The notes beneath the pieces were generated by a model. The model made no database searches, was not told the origin of the DNA, and was given only the letters and a program-made list of their open reading frames with translations. Positions 43,312 through 52,859 of a stretch of 64,000 nt of DNA are shown here, piece by piece; position 1 is the stretch's first letter, and the number at the start of each line of letters is the position of its first letter. The stretch is from Aggregatibacter kilianii (GTDB taxonomy: Bacteria; Pseudomonadota; Gammaproteobacteria; Enterobacterales; Pasteurellaceae), in the NCBI RefSeq assembly GCF_003129965.1, contig NZ_NRCJ01000006.1, positions 109,571-173,570 on the forward strand. The letters are read 5' to 3'. The position numbers and the translations under genes were made by a program.

Positions 43312-44586
43312 TTATTTCAACAAATAAGCTCTTAACTGCGCAAAATCGTTATCCATTTCGTCCGATAACAACGGCAGTTTGTTGTGTTTATCCAAGGCTT
43401 CCGGCAACGGCAGGGTGACATCCAAAATGCGTTCAACGGATTCTTTGAATTTTGCCGGGTGCGCGGTGCACAGGAATAAGCCGGTTTCGCCCGCCAGCAA
43501 ATCCTGTTTTAGCACTTCATATGCCACGGCGCCGTGCGGTTCGCACAAATAGCCAAGTTGATTCATGGCACGCAAGGTGTCTTCCGTTTGCGCGTCAGAA
43601 AGGGCGGCGGAATGCAATTCGTTTAACGCCCAACTGTTACGTTTGAATAATTCTTCCACGCGCGGCCAGTTGTTCGGGCGGGACACGTCCATGGCGTTGG
43701 AAAGGGTAGCAACGGTGGCATTCGGCGACCAGTTTCCGCTGTGTAAGTAACGCGGCACGGTGTCGTTAGCGTTGGTGGCGGCGATGAAGCGTTTAATCGG
43801 TAAACCGAGGGTTTTGGCGATTAAGCCTGCGGTCAGGTTGCCGAAGTTACCGCTTGGCACGGAAACAACTAAATTATCGCGTTTTTCTTTTGGTAATTGC
43901 GCTGCCGCTTCAAAGTAGTAGCACACTTGCGCCAACAAACGGCTGATATTGATGGAGTTGGCAGAATTTAAGCCGATGGCTTGGCGTAATTCCGCATCGT
44001 CAAAGGCTTGTTTTACTAAGGCTTGGCAAGCGTCGAAATCGGCGTTGATGGCGACGGTACGAATATTGCCGCCAAGGGTACAGAAGAGTTTTTCTTGTAA
44101 CGGGCTGATTTTGCCTTTCGGATATAAAATCACCACCTCAATATTTTCTAAACCATAGAACGCGTGGGCAACAGCAGCACCGGTGTCGCCGGAAGTCGCC
44201 GTTAAAATGGTGATTTTGCCGTCACCGCGCACGGTGGCAAGCGCTTGTGCCATGAAACGTCCGCCGAAGTCTTTAAAGGCAAGTGTCGGTCCGTGGAACA
44301 ATTCTAGCGCATAAATATTATCTTCCACTTGCACCACGGGCGCCGGGAATGTGAAGGCGTTGCGTACCATTTGTTCAAGTTGCGCCTGTGGGATTTCATC
44401 GCCGATTAAGGCACCGAGAATTTTTTGGCTGCGTTCAACTAACGGCAATGCCAACAGTTCGTCGATGTTGCTTAAGTGCGGTATGTTTTGCGGGAAAAAT
44501 AAGCCCTGATCTTTGCCCAACCCTTGGCGTACCGCTTGGGCGAAATTTACTTGTTCTTCGGGGTGTTTGATGTTGTATAAATTCAT
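43312..44586 (-). CDS. thrC: Threonine synthase
   Basis: PLP enzyme converting O-phosphohomoserine to threonine. The 424 residues start MNLYNIKHPEEQVNFAQAV, with the PLP lysine in TLAFKDFGGRF (about 103-113), the phosphate loop SGNFGNLTAG and the ATSGDTGAAV segment. Last gene of the thr operon; the usual thrB-thrC junction is interrupted by the ORF at 44640. Confidence 0.97.
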   Translation of the reverse strand: MNLYNIKHPEEQVNFAQAVRQGLGKDQGLFFPQNIPHLSNIDELLALPLVERSQKILGALIGDEIPQAQLEQMVRNAFTFPAPVVQVEDNIYALELFHGPTLAFKDFGGRFMAQALATVRGDGKITILTATSGDTGAAVAHAFYGLENIEVVILYPKGKISPLQEKLFCTLGGNIRTVAINADFDACQALVKQAFDDAELRQAIGLNSANSINISRLLAQVCYYFEAAAQLPKEKRDNLVVSVPSGNFGNLTAGLIAKTLGLPIKRFIAATNANDTVPRYLHSGNWSPNATVATLSNAMDVSRPNNWPRVEELFKRNSWALNELHSAALSDAQTEDTLRAMNQLGYLCEPHGAVAYEVLKQDLLAGETGLFLCTAHPAKFKESVERILDVTLPLPEALDKHNKLPLLSDEMDNDFAQLRAYLLK

Positions 44587-44639
44587 GGTTAATTCCGTGA
44601 CGTTGACATTAACGGCAGGTTTTCTACCGTTATGGGAAG

Positions 44640-45080
44640 TTACTTAATTCGGTTATACGGCATGATTTGCGGCGGATTGGTCACCAATGCGAGCATCACA
44701 TAATCAGTTCTTTTATCTACGGTTAATCCGCAGAAGGCGAATGCCATATTGTGAATGCAACTTACGTCGGCGCGGCTTAATACATGCGGGTATTGCTCGA
44801 AGAAGTTTTCGATTTGCGCTTTAGAGGAAGTTTCCAGTTTACATTCACCGTTGGCTTCACACACCGGAGACCAACTTTTCCCGGCATTTTGGGAGCCATC
44901 CGCCAGCCATTGTTTTCCTTTAAGTTTTAAACGAAATTGCACATCGGTATTATTTTGATGCGGATCTAATAAGACATAATCACCCGCTACTTGTGGCGGC
45001 AAGCCGTCAGCTAAGGCTTCGGCGTTTGCGAACGGGGAAATAAGGCAACTGCAAAAAAGTGCGGTAAGAATTTTTTTCAT
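44640..45080 (-). CDS. Exported protein of unknown function inside the thr operon
   Basis: A 146-residue protein with a clear Sec signal peptide (MKKILTALFCSCLISPFANA, cut near 20). The mature part has four cysteines (SPVCEANGECKL and DVSCIHNMAFAFCGL), suggesting two disulfides in the periplasm. I do not recognise a family. It lies between thrB (24 bases after its stop) and thrC (53 bases before its start) on the same strand, so it is probably transcribed with them. The gene has an uptake signal at its signal-peptide end. Confidence 0.8.
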   Translation of the reverse strand: MKKILTALFCSCLISPFANAEALADGLPPQVAGDYVLLDPHQNNTDVQFRLKLKGKQWLADGSQNAGKSWSPVCEANGECKLETSSKAQIENFFEQYPHVLSRADVSCIHNMAFAFCGLTVDKRTDYVMLALVTNPPQIMPYNRIK

Positions 45081-45104
45081 TTTTTATCCTGTTATCGTTG
45101 CCGG

Positions 45105-46049
45105 TTAGCCCAACTCTCGGGCGCCGGCATTATCGACCTTGCAGATATGTACAAAGCCTTCATTGTTTTGTAAATAATGGTTCTCTAAATAGGTGGCGAG
45201 TTTTGTCGCATGAATTAAATCCGGTGCGATGGCAAAAATCGTCGGGCCGGAGCCTGAAATGCCCGTGGCTAACGCACCTAGGTCGCGGGTCGCCTGTTTT
45301 ACTTCCGCATAATTCGGTAATAAGGCTTCACGATAAGGCTCTGCAATCACATCTTTCATCATCATTGCCGCCAGATTTTCCTGTTGCGTGTGGCAAGCAT
45401 GCACGAATCCGCCGAGATGGCGGCCGTGCGCAATGACATCCTGGCGGGTATAGCTTTTCGGCAAAATGGCGCGGGCTTCGGCGGTGGACACTTCAATGCC
45501 CGGATACGCCAGAACCCAATACCAGTTATCGAAAAACGGCAATTTTTGGCAAATGTTACCGAGGGACTGCACCATAAATTGTACGCCGCCTAAATAACAA
45601 GGCGCTACATTATCATAATGGATAGAACCGGAAATCCGACCTTCCAGTTCGCCCATCATTTCCAACAATTCCATTTTGGAAAACGGCTCATTGTGGTATT
45701 TGTTCAACGCCACCAGCGCCGCGACGATGGAGCAGGCACTGGAGCCTAAACCGGAACCGATCGGCATATTTTTCTCTAAGGTCAGACGCAACGGTTTCAC
45801 TTTAACATTACGCAATTTGAGCTGTTCGCTGAATAACACATACGCCTGATAAACGATGTTTTTTTGCGGCTCTTTCGGCAATTTACGCACAAAATAACCC
45901 GCACTTTCCAGCTCAAAACCGTTGGCGATAGGTTCGATTTGTACCACATCGCCCAATAACGAGCCGTCAATCGGCGAAATTGCCGCACCCAGCGTGTCGA
46001 AACCGACACTGATATTGGCGCTGGATGCCGGCGCATAGATTCGTAACAT
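45105..46049 (-). CDS. thrB: Homoserine kinase
   Basis: GHMP-family kinase phosphorylating homoserine. The 314 residues start [21 protein letters not shown] and contain the ATP motif [12 protein letters not shown] (about 95-106) and [10 protein letters not shown] near the end. It follows thrA by 11 bases. Confidence 0.97.
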   Translation of the reverse strand: MLRIYAPASSANISVGFDTLGAAISPIDGSLLGDVVQIEPIANGFELESAGYFVRKLPKEPQKNIVYQAYVLFSEQLKLRNVKVKPLRLTLEKNMPIGSGLGSSACSIVAALVALNKYHNEPFSKMELLEMMGELEGRISGSIHYDNVAPCYLGGVQFMVQSLGNICQKLPFFDNWYWVLAYPGIEVSTAEARAILPKSYTRQDVIAHGRHLGGFVHACHTQQENLAAMMMKDVIAEPYREALLPNYAEVKQATRDLGALATGISGSGPTIFAIAPDLIHATKLATYLENHYLQNNEGFVHICKVDNAGARELG

Positions 46050-46060
46050 GGGGGCTCCGT

Positions 46061-48508
46061 TTAGTGTTTCAAGGTTCTTAAAATATCGGCGAAAATCCCG
46101 GCGGCTGTGACTGCATTGCCGGCGCCGTAGCCGCGTAATAATAACGGAATCGGCTGATAATAACGAGTATAAAATGCAAGGGCGTTTTCACCGTTTTTCA
46201 CTTTGTAGAGCGGATCGTCTTTGCCCACTTCCATAATAGATACTTTACATTTGCCGTTTTCGATTTGTCCCACATAACGTAAGACTTTTTCTTCCGCTTT
46301 GGCTTTTTCCACGCGGGCGTTAAATTCACTGTCCAGTTGCGGCAACATTGCCATAAATTCTTCGGTGGATTTCCCTTCAGCAAAGCCTTTCGGTAGTACA
46401 CCTTCCACTTCGACGTCTTCCAATTCCAGTTCCAAACCGCTTTCGCGCGCTAAAATCAGTAACTTGCGGGCAACGTCCTGACCGGAAAGATCGTCACGCG
46501 GATCCGGCTCGGTAAAGCCTTTTTCACGGGCAAGGGCGGTGGCTTGGGACAGCGTTAGCCCTTCTTCTAATTTGCCGAAAATAAAGGACAGAGAGCCGGA
46601 TAAAATGCCGTCGAAGCGTTCCACTTCATCACCGGCAGCAAGTAGATTTTGCAGATTTTCGATGACCGGCAAACCGGCGCCTACGTTGGTTTCATACAGG
46701 AATTTACGCTGGTTTTTATGTGCCAATTCGCGCAGTTTGTGGTAATAGTCCAAGGCGCGGGTATTGGCTTTTTTATTCGGGGTGACCACATGGAATCCTT
46801 CTGCCAAGGCGCGTTCGTATAGACTCGCCAAGGATTCTGCCGACGTGCAATCGACGAAAACAGGATTTACGACATGATGTAATTTGATGAAAGACAGCAA
46901 CACATCAAAATCTGAAGGCTGAGTCGCATTTTCTAAATCCGCTTGCCAATGATCTAAATTCAAGCCGTTTTCATTGAGTAACATTTTATTGGAGTTGGCG
47001 AGGGCGCAAACGCGGATTTCAATGTCCTTCTTTGCCAGATATTCCTTTTGATGTTTGATTTGTTCGATCAATTCGCCGCCCACACCGCCGACGCCCACGA
47101 GAAACACTTCAACGAGTTTTTTATTGTTAAATAACGCTTGATGCGTGGCTTTGACCGCTTCAATGGCTTTATTTTGCGCCACCACGGCAGAAATGGAACG
47201 TTCGGAAGAACCTTGTGCAATGGCGTTAATGCTGATGTTGGCTTGTGCCAATGCAGAGAAGAAGCGGGCGGCAATGCCTTTGGCTTGACGCATACCGTCG
47301 CCTACCACGGAAATAATGGATAAATCTTTGATGACTTCAATCGGATCCAATTGATGGGCTTTCAATTCCTGCGCAAATTCCGCTTCCAAGGCTTTTAATG
47401 CAACGTCCACGGATTTCACCGGCACGCAGAAGCTGATACTGTATTCGGAAGAAGATTGGGTGATTAAAATGACCGACACCTTGGCGTTGGACATGGCAGA
47501 AAACACGCGGGACGCCATGCCGACCATGCCTTGCATGCCCGGGCCGGACACGTTGAACATTGCCACATTATCCAAATTGGTAATGCCTTTCACCTGCAAA
47601 CCTTCGGATTTAATGTCACCGGCGATAATAGAGCCCGGCGCGCCGGGATTGCCGGTGTTTTTAATTAAGCACGGGATATTCGGACGCACTAACGGACCGA
47701 TGGTGCGTGGGTGAATGACTTTGGCGCCAAAATAAGAAAGCTCCATGGCTTCGCGATAAGACAGACTTGGCAATAGGCGCGCATCCGGTACTAAGCGTGG
47801 GTCGCAGGTATAAACGCCGTCAACGTCCGTCCAGATTTCGCATACGCTGGCACCCAAACAAGCGGCTAAGCAAGCGGCGGAGTAGTCGGAACCGTTACGC
47901 CCCAATAACACCAATTCGCCTTGATCGTTACAGGCGGTAAAGCCCGCCATTAACACCACTTTGTCTTTGCCGATGGATTTTGCATCTACGCGCTTGGTGG
48001 ATTCTTCAATATCTACGGATGACTCCAAATAGCTACCTTGTGCGAGTAATTGTTTGACCGGATCAACGACATGAACACCATAACCGTTAGCTTCAAACCA
48101 AGCTTTCATCATGGCGATGGACAGTTTTTCACCGCGACAGTCGATAGTGGCTTTGATGGCATCTTCCACTTTGCCGTCCTGACGGATTTTTTCCAATAAA
48201 GAAGCGATTTGTTGAAATTCTTGGTCGATGATGTGTTTGGTGCCGGCAAGGTCGAAGTTGTTGTTTTTGGCGTGTAAGCCGTTAATGATGGTGTAGAAAA
48301 TATCTAATGCTTCGTTGAAATGGGAATCGGTGGGTTGGTTTAAACTGGCTTTTTCGGAAAGGGCGACAAGATGGTTGGTGATTTTCGCAGGTGCCGATAA
48401 AACGCCCGCCGCCTGCTCTTCCAAATGGGCTTTTTCAATGATTTCAGCCGCCTGTAAAAACCGTTCCGGATTGGCTAACGAAGTGCCCCCAAATTTAAGT
48501 ACGCGCAT
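46061..48508 (-). CDS. thrA: Bifunctional aspartokinase I / homoserine dehydrogenase I
   Basis: Catalyses the first and third steps from aspartate to threonine and is threonine-inhibited in its family. The start is ATG 48508 ([18 protein letters not shown]) with CAGGAG upstream; the ORF start at 48544 lies in the attenuator leader. The 815 residues hold the kinase domain (KFGGTS, about 1-290), tandem ACT domains (about 320-460) and the dehydrogenase domain with [14 protein letters not shown] near 470 and the [15 protein letters not shown] region. Confidence 0.97.
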   Translation of the reverse strand: MRVLKFGGTSLANPERFLQAAEIIEKAHLEEQAAGVLSAPAKITNHLVALSEKASLNQPTDSHFNEALDIFYTIINGLHAKNNNFDLAGTKHIIDQEFQQIASLLEKIRQDGKVEDAIKATIDCRGEKLSIAMMKAWFEANGYGVHVVDPVKQLLAQGSYLESSVDIEESTKRVDAKSIGKDKVVLMAGFTACNDQGELVLLGRNGSDYSAACLAACLGASVCEIWTDVDGVYTCDPRLVPDARLLPSLSYREAMELSYFGAKVIHPRTIGPLVRPNIPCLIKNTGNPGAPGSIIAGDIKSEGLQVKGITNLDNVAMFNVSGPGMQGMVGMASRVFSAMSNAKVSVILITQSSSEYSISFCVPVKSVDVALKALEAEFAQELKAHQLDPIEVIKDLSIISVVGDGMRQAKGIAARFFSALAQANISINAIAQGSSERSISAVVAQNKAIEAVKATHQALFNNKKLVEVFLVGVGGVGGELIEQIKHQKEYLAKKDIEIRVCALANSNKMLLNENGLNLDHWQADLENATQPSDFDVLLSFIKLHHVVNPVFVDCTSAESLASLYERALAEGFHVVTPNKKANTRALDYYHKLRELAHKNQRKFLYETNVGAGLPVIENLQNLLAAGDEVERFDGILSGSLSFIFGKLEEGLTLSQATALAREKGFTEPDPRDDLSGQDVARKLLILARESGLELELEDVEVEGVLPKGFAEGKSTEEFMAMLPQLDSEFNARVEKAKAEEKVLRYVGQIENGKCKVSIMEVGKDDPLYKVKNGENALAFYTRYYQPIPLLLRGYGAGNAVTAAGIFADILRTLKH

Positions 48509-48542
48509 GATATTCTCCTGATAATGTGATGTTTGAATTTGC

Positions 48543-48575
48543 ATAAAAAAACCCGCTCTTTGGAGATGCGGGTTT
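48543..48575 (-). terminator. Threonine operon attenuator terminator
   Basis: On the minus strand a stem AAACCCGC/GCGGGTTT with an inner TCT/AGA extension is followed by T7, 23 bases past the thrL stop and before thrA. This is the intrinsic terminator of a leader-peptide attenuator. Confidence 0.88.
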
Positions 48576-48597
48576 ATGAATTTTGTTCTTTAACGCA

Positions 48598-48675
48598 CTA
48601 GCCCGCCCCATTAATCATCGTAATGGTAATAATCATGGTGGTTGGCATAATCATAAAAGTGCGGTTGTTTTTCAT
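48598..48675 (-). CDS. thrL: thr operon leader peptide
   Basis: A 25-residue ORF, too short for common callers: MKNNRTFMIMPTT then MIITITMINGAG. It is rich in Thr and Ile codons just before the attenuator stem and ends INGAG, like the GNGAG end of E. coli ThrL. Ribosome stalling at Thr/Ile codons would block the terminator at 48543-48575 and let thrA be transcribed. Codons 4-7 (N-R-T-F) are an uptake-signal sequence. The ATG at 48675 lacks a clear Shine-Dalgarno; the ATG at codon 8 or 10 is an alternative start that would keep the Thr/Ile run. Confidence 0.85.
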   Translation of the reverse strand: MKNNRTFMIMPTTMIITITMINGAG

Positions 48676-48706
48676 GGTGTTTTTGCGTGAAAAAAGAATG
48701 TGCTTA

Positions 48707-48735
48707 GAAATACCGAAATTTTATTTACTTGTCAA
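48707..48735 (-). promoter_or_regulatory. Promoter of the thr operon
   Basis: On the minus strand a perfect -35 TTGACA (48730-48735) and a weak -10 TATTTC (48707-48712) are 17 bases apart. Transcription would begin near 48700, about 25 bases before thrL. Confidence 0.6.
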
Positions 48736-48819
48736 ACAGAAATCAGCGAATTTTGGATTATTTTCTAACTTTTTTAGTTGAGGTAAAATTGCCGGGTATT
48801 TTGATTCAAAGGAGAGAAT

Positions 48820-49506
48820 ATGATTGCAGAAAATATTGCCCGCATTCGGCAGCAAATTGCACAATGCGAAGCGGCTTCCGAGACAAAAAGTGCGGTCAAA
48901 TTGCTGGCCGTTTCCAAAACCAAACCCGTTGAAGATATATTAACGGCGCATCAAGCGGGGCAAACAGCATTCGGGGAAAATTATGTGCAGGAAGGCGTGG
49001 AAAAAATTCAATATTGCCAACAGCATAATATCCACTTGGAATGGCATTTTATCGGACCGTTGCAGTCCAATAAAACCCGTTTGGTGGCAGAACATTTCGA
49101 CTGGATGCAAACCCTTGAACGCGCCAAAATCGCCGATCGTTTAAATGAACAACGCTCGCCGCACAAAGCGCCGTTAAATGTGTTAATTCAGGTGAATATC
49201 AGCAATGAAGCCAGCAAATCCGGCGTTCAGCCCGAGGAAATCCTTCCCCTTGCAAAACACGTGGAAAATCTACCGCACTTACGTTTGCGCGGTTTGATGG
49301 CGATTCCCGAACCCACCGACGATGTGGCGCAACAGGAAAATACGTTCCATCAAATGCGGTCATTGTTCGAACAGTTAAAACAAGCCTTGCCGAAGGCGCA
49401 AATCGATACGTTATCCATGGGCATGACCGATGATATGCAAACCGCCATTAAATGCGGTTCCACCATGGTGCGCGTGGGTACGGCGATTTTTGGTAAGCGC
49501 GTCTAA
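48820..49506 (+). CDS. yggS: PLP homeostasis protein YggS
   Basis: Pyridoxal-phosphate-binding TIM-barrel protein controlling free PLP and amino acid balance. The 228 residues carry the PLP lysine in LLAVSKTKP (about 29-37), GENYVQEG, HFIGPLQSNKTR and SMGMTDDMQTAI near the end. Shine-Dalgarno GGAGAG precedes the ATG. It diverges from the thr operon. Confidence 0.95.
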   Translation: MIAENIARIRQQIAQCEAASETKSAVKLLAVSKTKPVEDILTAHQAGQTAFGENYVQEGVEKIQYCQQHNIHLEWHFIGPLQSNKTRLVAEHFDWMQTLERAKIADRLNEQRSPHKAPLNVLIQVNISNEASKSGVQPEEILPLAKHVENLPHLRLRGLMAIPEPTDDVAQQENTFHQMRSLFEQLKQALPKAQIDTLSMGMTDDMQTAIKCGSTMVRVGTAIFGKRV

Positions 49507-49567
49507 TTGTGTTAAAAATGCGGTCAGGGTAAAACACCCCAAAATTACTCAATCGAATCAAGTTCAA

Positions 49568-49692
49568 TTGTTCACCCCCGTTGGAGCGGTAGACAAAGCC
49601 AACGTTCAAAAATCCGTTGGATTTTATTCACAAGTAAGCAGGCTTACTTGTTCACCCCTAACGGGGCTGTTGGCAGAGCCAACATTCAAAAA
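49568..49692. repeat. Duplicated structured intergenic repeat
   Basis: Two imperfect direct copies of about 45 bases (49568-49612 and 49648-49692), each starting TTGTTCACCCC and containing GCCAAC and TTCAAAAA, lie 80 bases apart. A perfect 10-bp hairpin ACAAGTAAGC/GCTTACTTGT (49630-49651) overlaps the second copy, which itself has GTTGGC-AGA-GCCAAC (49669-49683). They lie between the convergent ends of yggS and the ABC ATPase. Confidence 0.7.
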
Positions 49693-49718
49693 ATATAATT
49701 TTTTGTGTGACCGCACTT

Positions 49719-50555
49719 TTAGCCCTCCTGCGCCAGCCTTTTCCGTACACTAGCCTGTTCGGACTTGCTTAATTGTTGATATTGCATAATCACTTTGTCT
49801 GCCGTTAACGCCTGTTCAGCCGGGGCGAAAAGGGATTTTACATAATCATTGGCGGGTTGTTGCTGAATTTCATTGGATGTGCCCACTTGCACCAGTTTGC
49901 CGTTGTGCATCACCCCAATTCGACACGCCAATTTCAATGCTTCCTGCATATCGTGGGTGACAAACACGATGGTCGTGCCGAATTTTTTGTGGATCATAGA
50001 AATTTGATCTTGCAAGGTCGTACGCACCAGCGGATCCAACGCAGAAAATGGCTCGTCCATCAGCAATAAATCCGGCTTGGCGGCAATGGCGCGAAGAATG
50101 CCGATACGCTGTTGTTCACCTCCGGACAATTCATGGGGATAGCGCTGTCGGTATTGCTCGGGCGGTAAATCCACCAATTCCAACAACGCATTCACGCGGG
50201 CTTTGCGTTCGCCTTTTGACCAACCAAGAATGTCCGGCATCAACGCGATATTTTGTGCCACGGTCATGGTCGGAAACAGGGCGATTTGTTGCAACACGTA
50301 GCCAATCCTGTGGCGAAGCGTGCGGATGTCATAATCCTTAATCCGTTTGCCTTGAAAATACACGTTGCCGTCCGTGGGTTCGGTCAACGCATTAATCATA
50401 CGCAAGGTGGTGGATTTGCCGCTGCCCGAACCGCCCACCAACACGAAAAACTCGCCTTGATAAATGGTGAGATTGAGATCCTGCACCGCATATTGCCCGT
50501 CATAATGCTTGCCTGCGCCGCGAAATTCGATAAAAGGAGAAGTTTGGATATTCAT
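49719..50555 (-). CDS. ABC transporter ATPase, osmoprotectant/ergothioneine type
   Basis: The 278-residue nucleotide-binding subunit has Walker A GGSGSGKST (41-49), signature LSGGEQQR (143-150), Walker B LLLMDEP (163-169) and the switch histidine in VFVTHD. It resembles the OpuCA/YehX/EgtV group but lacks the C-terminal CBS domains of OpuCA/ProV. Its likely partner is the fused permease-binding protein at 52860-54377, five genes upstream in the same operon, which itself has no ATPase. Last gene of the operon. Confidence 0.88.
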   Translation of the reverse strand: MNIQTSPFIEFRGAGKHYDGQYAVQDLNLTIYQGEFFVLVGGSGSGKSTTLRMINALTEPTDGNVYFQGKRIKDYDIRTLRHRIGYVLQQIALFPTMTVAQNIALMPDILGWSKGERKARVNALLELVDLPPEQYRQRYPHELSGGEQQRIGILRAIAAKPDLLLMDEPFSALDPLVRTTLQDQISMIHKKFGTTIVFVTHDMQEALKLACRIGVMHNGKLVQVGTSNEIQQQPANDYVKSLFAPAEQALTADKVIMQYQQLSKSEQASVRKRLAQEG

Positions 50556-50573
50556 AAATTTTTCCAGTAAAAA

Positions 50574-51014
50574 CTATACGACTAGCTCTGACATAAATAC
50601 AAGCGCTGTAATCATCCAAAATATAAAGCACATTAAAAAAATTAGATTTCTTTTAGAAAGAAGGGACTTTAAAGAAATTAATTGATTACACTCACCCAAT
50701 CTTTGGAGACATTCTTTTTTCTCATCATTTTGTAAATGTTTATCTATAAGAACATCTATATAAGTTATATATTCAGAATAAGAGTACAGCTTGCTACCAA
50801 ATGGAATTTCTTCTTTTCGGAATTTAGCAACTTTATTTGCGAATAGTATGAATACAAATATCAAAGCAATTATTTTCACCCACCATGGTGACACACCATA
50901 GCACCCCAAGGTAGCTAAAAATAACCAAACAGACTCATCATTTAGTCTTGTGTGGTAATTCGTTATAGAAAAATTAAGTTTCTCTATTTCTTCAATAATT
51001 TCTAATTTTGTCAT
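50574..51014 (-). CDS. AT-rich small membrane protein, unknown function
   Basis: A 146-residue protein with hydrophobic segments at about 42-60 (WVKIIALIFVFILFANKVA) and 124-143 (LIFLMCFIFWMITALVFMSEL), separated by a charged region of about 60 residues. This two-helix layout recalls SLATT-type effector proteins, but the match is weak. Base composition is much more A+T-rich than its neighbours and it has no uptake signal, so recent acquisition is likely. It is 18 bases before the ATPase and five bases after the NmrA-like gene, as if slotted into the operon. Confidence 0.72.
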   Translation of the reverse strand: MTKLEIIEEIEKLNFSITNYHTRLNDESVWLFLATLGCYGVSPWWVKIIALIFVFILFANKVAKFRKEEIPFGSKLYSYSEYITYIDVLIDKHLQNDEKKECLQRLGECNQLISLKSLLSKRNLIFLMCFIFWMITALVFMSELVV

Positions 51015-51019
51015 AATCG

Positions 51020-51883
51020 TTATCTCTCGGAATAAATATAGTTAACTACTTGTTCGAAACGAAGTGGCACCCGTCCTAGCAATTGCGCTAAATCGGGGGA
51101 AACTTCCGCCAGTTCGCCTTTGGCGATTGCTGTGTAAGTGGAAACCCAGGCTTCGATTTGCCAGTCGGGGGTGTCGGGATAGTCGTGTTTGCGGCTGGCG
51201 AAGGCTTCGTCCAAGGTTTCGTTGTGATAGCGATAAGTCTTGCCGGTGATTGTCGTCAACATATTGGCAATTTGACTAAAGTTGAGGGATTCACTGCCTG
51301 TAAGCGTATAAGTGCGGTCGGAATGTACGGTGTTTTTTCGGGCGATGTCCGTCAACACATTTGCCGTCGCTTCTGAGACGTCTTTTTGTGATACGCACGC
51401 CACGCGCCCATTTTCCGCAGGGCCGGCAATCACATTTTCCGCATTGGCAAGGTGCGCCATCATTTCGCTATAAAAATTATCGCGTAGGAAGGTGTAATGC
51501 ATTGCTGTTTGACGAATTGCATTTTCGGTCACGGCGTGGGTGCGCGCCAGTGTAAAAGTGCTGTCTAACGACGCGCCGGCAAAGGAAAGATAAACCAGAT
51601 GTTGCACACCTGCCGCTTCGGCGGCACGCACTAGGGTTAAATGTTCCTGCTCGCGCGTCGGGCTTTCCGCCGCCGACACCATAAACAGCAAATCCACGCC
51701 GCTCAAAGCAGTTTTCGCCAGTTCAAAATCGCCATAGCTAAAACGTCGGGTTTCCATGTTGGGTAAATTCGGCGCTTTGGCAGGATTGCGTAACGGCAAA
51801 ATCAATGAAAAGCCGCGTTCGCTTAAATGGCGTGCCACCATGCCACCGATATTTCCGCTTGCGCCTGTAATTGCAATGTTCAT
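51020..51883 (-). CDS. NmrA-like / SDR family NAD(P)-binding oxidoreductase
   Basis: The 287 residues have the Rossmann motif ITGASGNIGGMVARHL (about 4-19) and a body like the atypical SDR/NmrA group (YtfG/QorB-type quinone reductases): VAESP-like SAAESPTREQEHL, VYLSFAGAS and TFLRDNFYSEM. No SDR Tyr-x-x-x-Lys triad is evident. Likely an NAD(P)H-dependent quinone or aldehyde reductase or a redox sensor. Third gene of the five-gene operon. Confidence 0.82.
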   Translation of the reverse strand: MNIAITGASGNIGGMVARHLSERGFSLILPLRNPAKAPNLPNMETRRFSYGDFELAKTALSGVDLLFMVSAAESPTREQEHLTLVRAAEAAGVQHLVYLSFAGASLDSTFTLARTHAVTENAIRQTAMHYTFLRDNFYSEMMAHLANAENVIAGPAENGRVACVSQKDVSEATANVLTDIARKNTVHSDRTYTLTGSESLNFSQIANMLTTITGKTYRYHNETLDEAFASRKHDYPDTPDWQIEAWVSTYTAIAKGELAEVSPDLAQLLGRVPLRFEQVVNYIYSER

Positions 51884-51895
51884 GTTGTTCTCCCG

Positions 51896-52849
51896 TTATT
51901 CGTTGATGACAACCACTTTACCAAAGCCTGTCGCACTTTGTAAAAACCGGTGCGCTTCCGGCACTTGTTCTAGGTTAAACACGCGTTCAATCAGAATGTT
52001 CACGTTAAATTGTTCGATATAACGGAACATTTTTTCCAATCGTTCTTGCGAAACCAAGCCTGAATAAAAAGTGGTGAGATAGCTGTTGTGTTTAAGCTCA
52101 ATAATCGGGTCGAATTCGTTGAGATACCATTGATTGCCGAGTTGTCCTGTGCTACAAATCATGCCGTTTTCATTGATGTGCTTGAAAGAATCACGCAGTG
52201 TTGCGGGCCCTACCAGTTCAAGGATTTTGTCGTAGGTGTGTTCTGTTTGCAGTACGCCGTTCGTTTCTACAATGATTTGATCAAATCCGACCGACAGTAG
52301 GCGTTCGGCTTTTGCTGAATTTCTTGTGCTACCGTGTAAAACTATCTGCGGAAATTGCGCTTTGAGCAGCTGAGCAAATGCCACGCCCACGCCACTGCTT
52401 GCGCCACGTACCAATACACACTCTTTGGGTTCAATGCGTAATTGTTGCATTGAGCCAAAGGCGGTGTAATATGTTTCGGGAATGGCGGCAAGCGTTGTCC
52501 AGTCCAGATGGGTTTCAATCGGGTAAATTTGCTCGTTGGGTAGTAGTACATATTCCGCATAACTGCCGTCAAACGCGCGCCCCATTTCGCCCATAATGGA
52601 AATCACTTTTTGCCCAACTTGAAGTGCAGATGTGGTGCTTTCTGTCACTTCGCCCACGCATTCAATTCCTAAAATTCGGGGAAATTGCACACTTGGCGAT
52701 TTCCCTTCGCGGGTAAAAATTTCCGAATGATTGATACCGAAGCCTTTGACTTTAACCAACGACCAACCGTTTTTGACTTGCGGTGTCGGCACTTCTTGGT
52801 AGATGAGTTTGTCGGGAGAGCCGGGTTCATAAATTTTGATGGCTTTCAT
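51896..52849 (-). CDS. Zinc-free medium-chain dehydrogenase (quinone oxidoreductase family)
   Basis: The 317-residue protein has the MDR layout: N-terminal GroES-like domain (about 1-125, GFGINHSEIFTREG, then LGIECVGEV) and a Rossmann domain with the loop RGASSGVGVAFAQLLKAQ (about 148-165). The zinc-ligand Cys/His set of alcohol dehydrogenases is missing, which suggests an NADPH-quinone or enone reductase. It is 10 bases after the permease and 12 before the NmrA-like gene. Confidence 0.83.
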   Translation of the reverse strand: MKAIKIYEPGSPDKLIYQEVPTPQVKNGWSLVKVKGFGINHSEIFTREGKSPSVQFPRILGIECVGEVTESTTSALQVGQKVISIMGEMGRAFDGSYAEYVLLPNEQIYPIETHLDWTTLAAIPETYYTAFGSMQQLRIEPKECVLVRGASSGVGVAFAQLLKAQFPQIVLHGSTRNSAKAERLLSVGFDQIIVETNGVLQTEHTYDKILELVGPATLRDSFKHINENGMICSTGQLGNQWYLNEFDPIIELKHNSYLTTFYSGLVSQERLEKMFRYIEQFNVNILIERVFNLEQVPEAHRFLQSATGFGKVVVINE

Positions 52850-52859
52850 ATTTTTCCCT

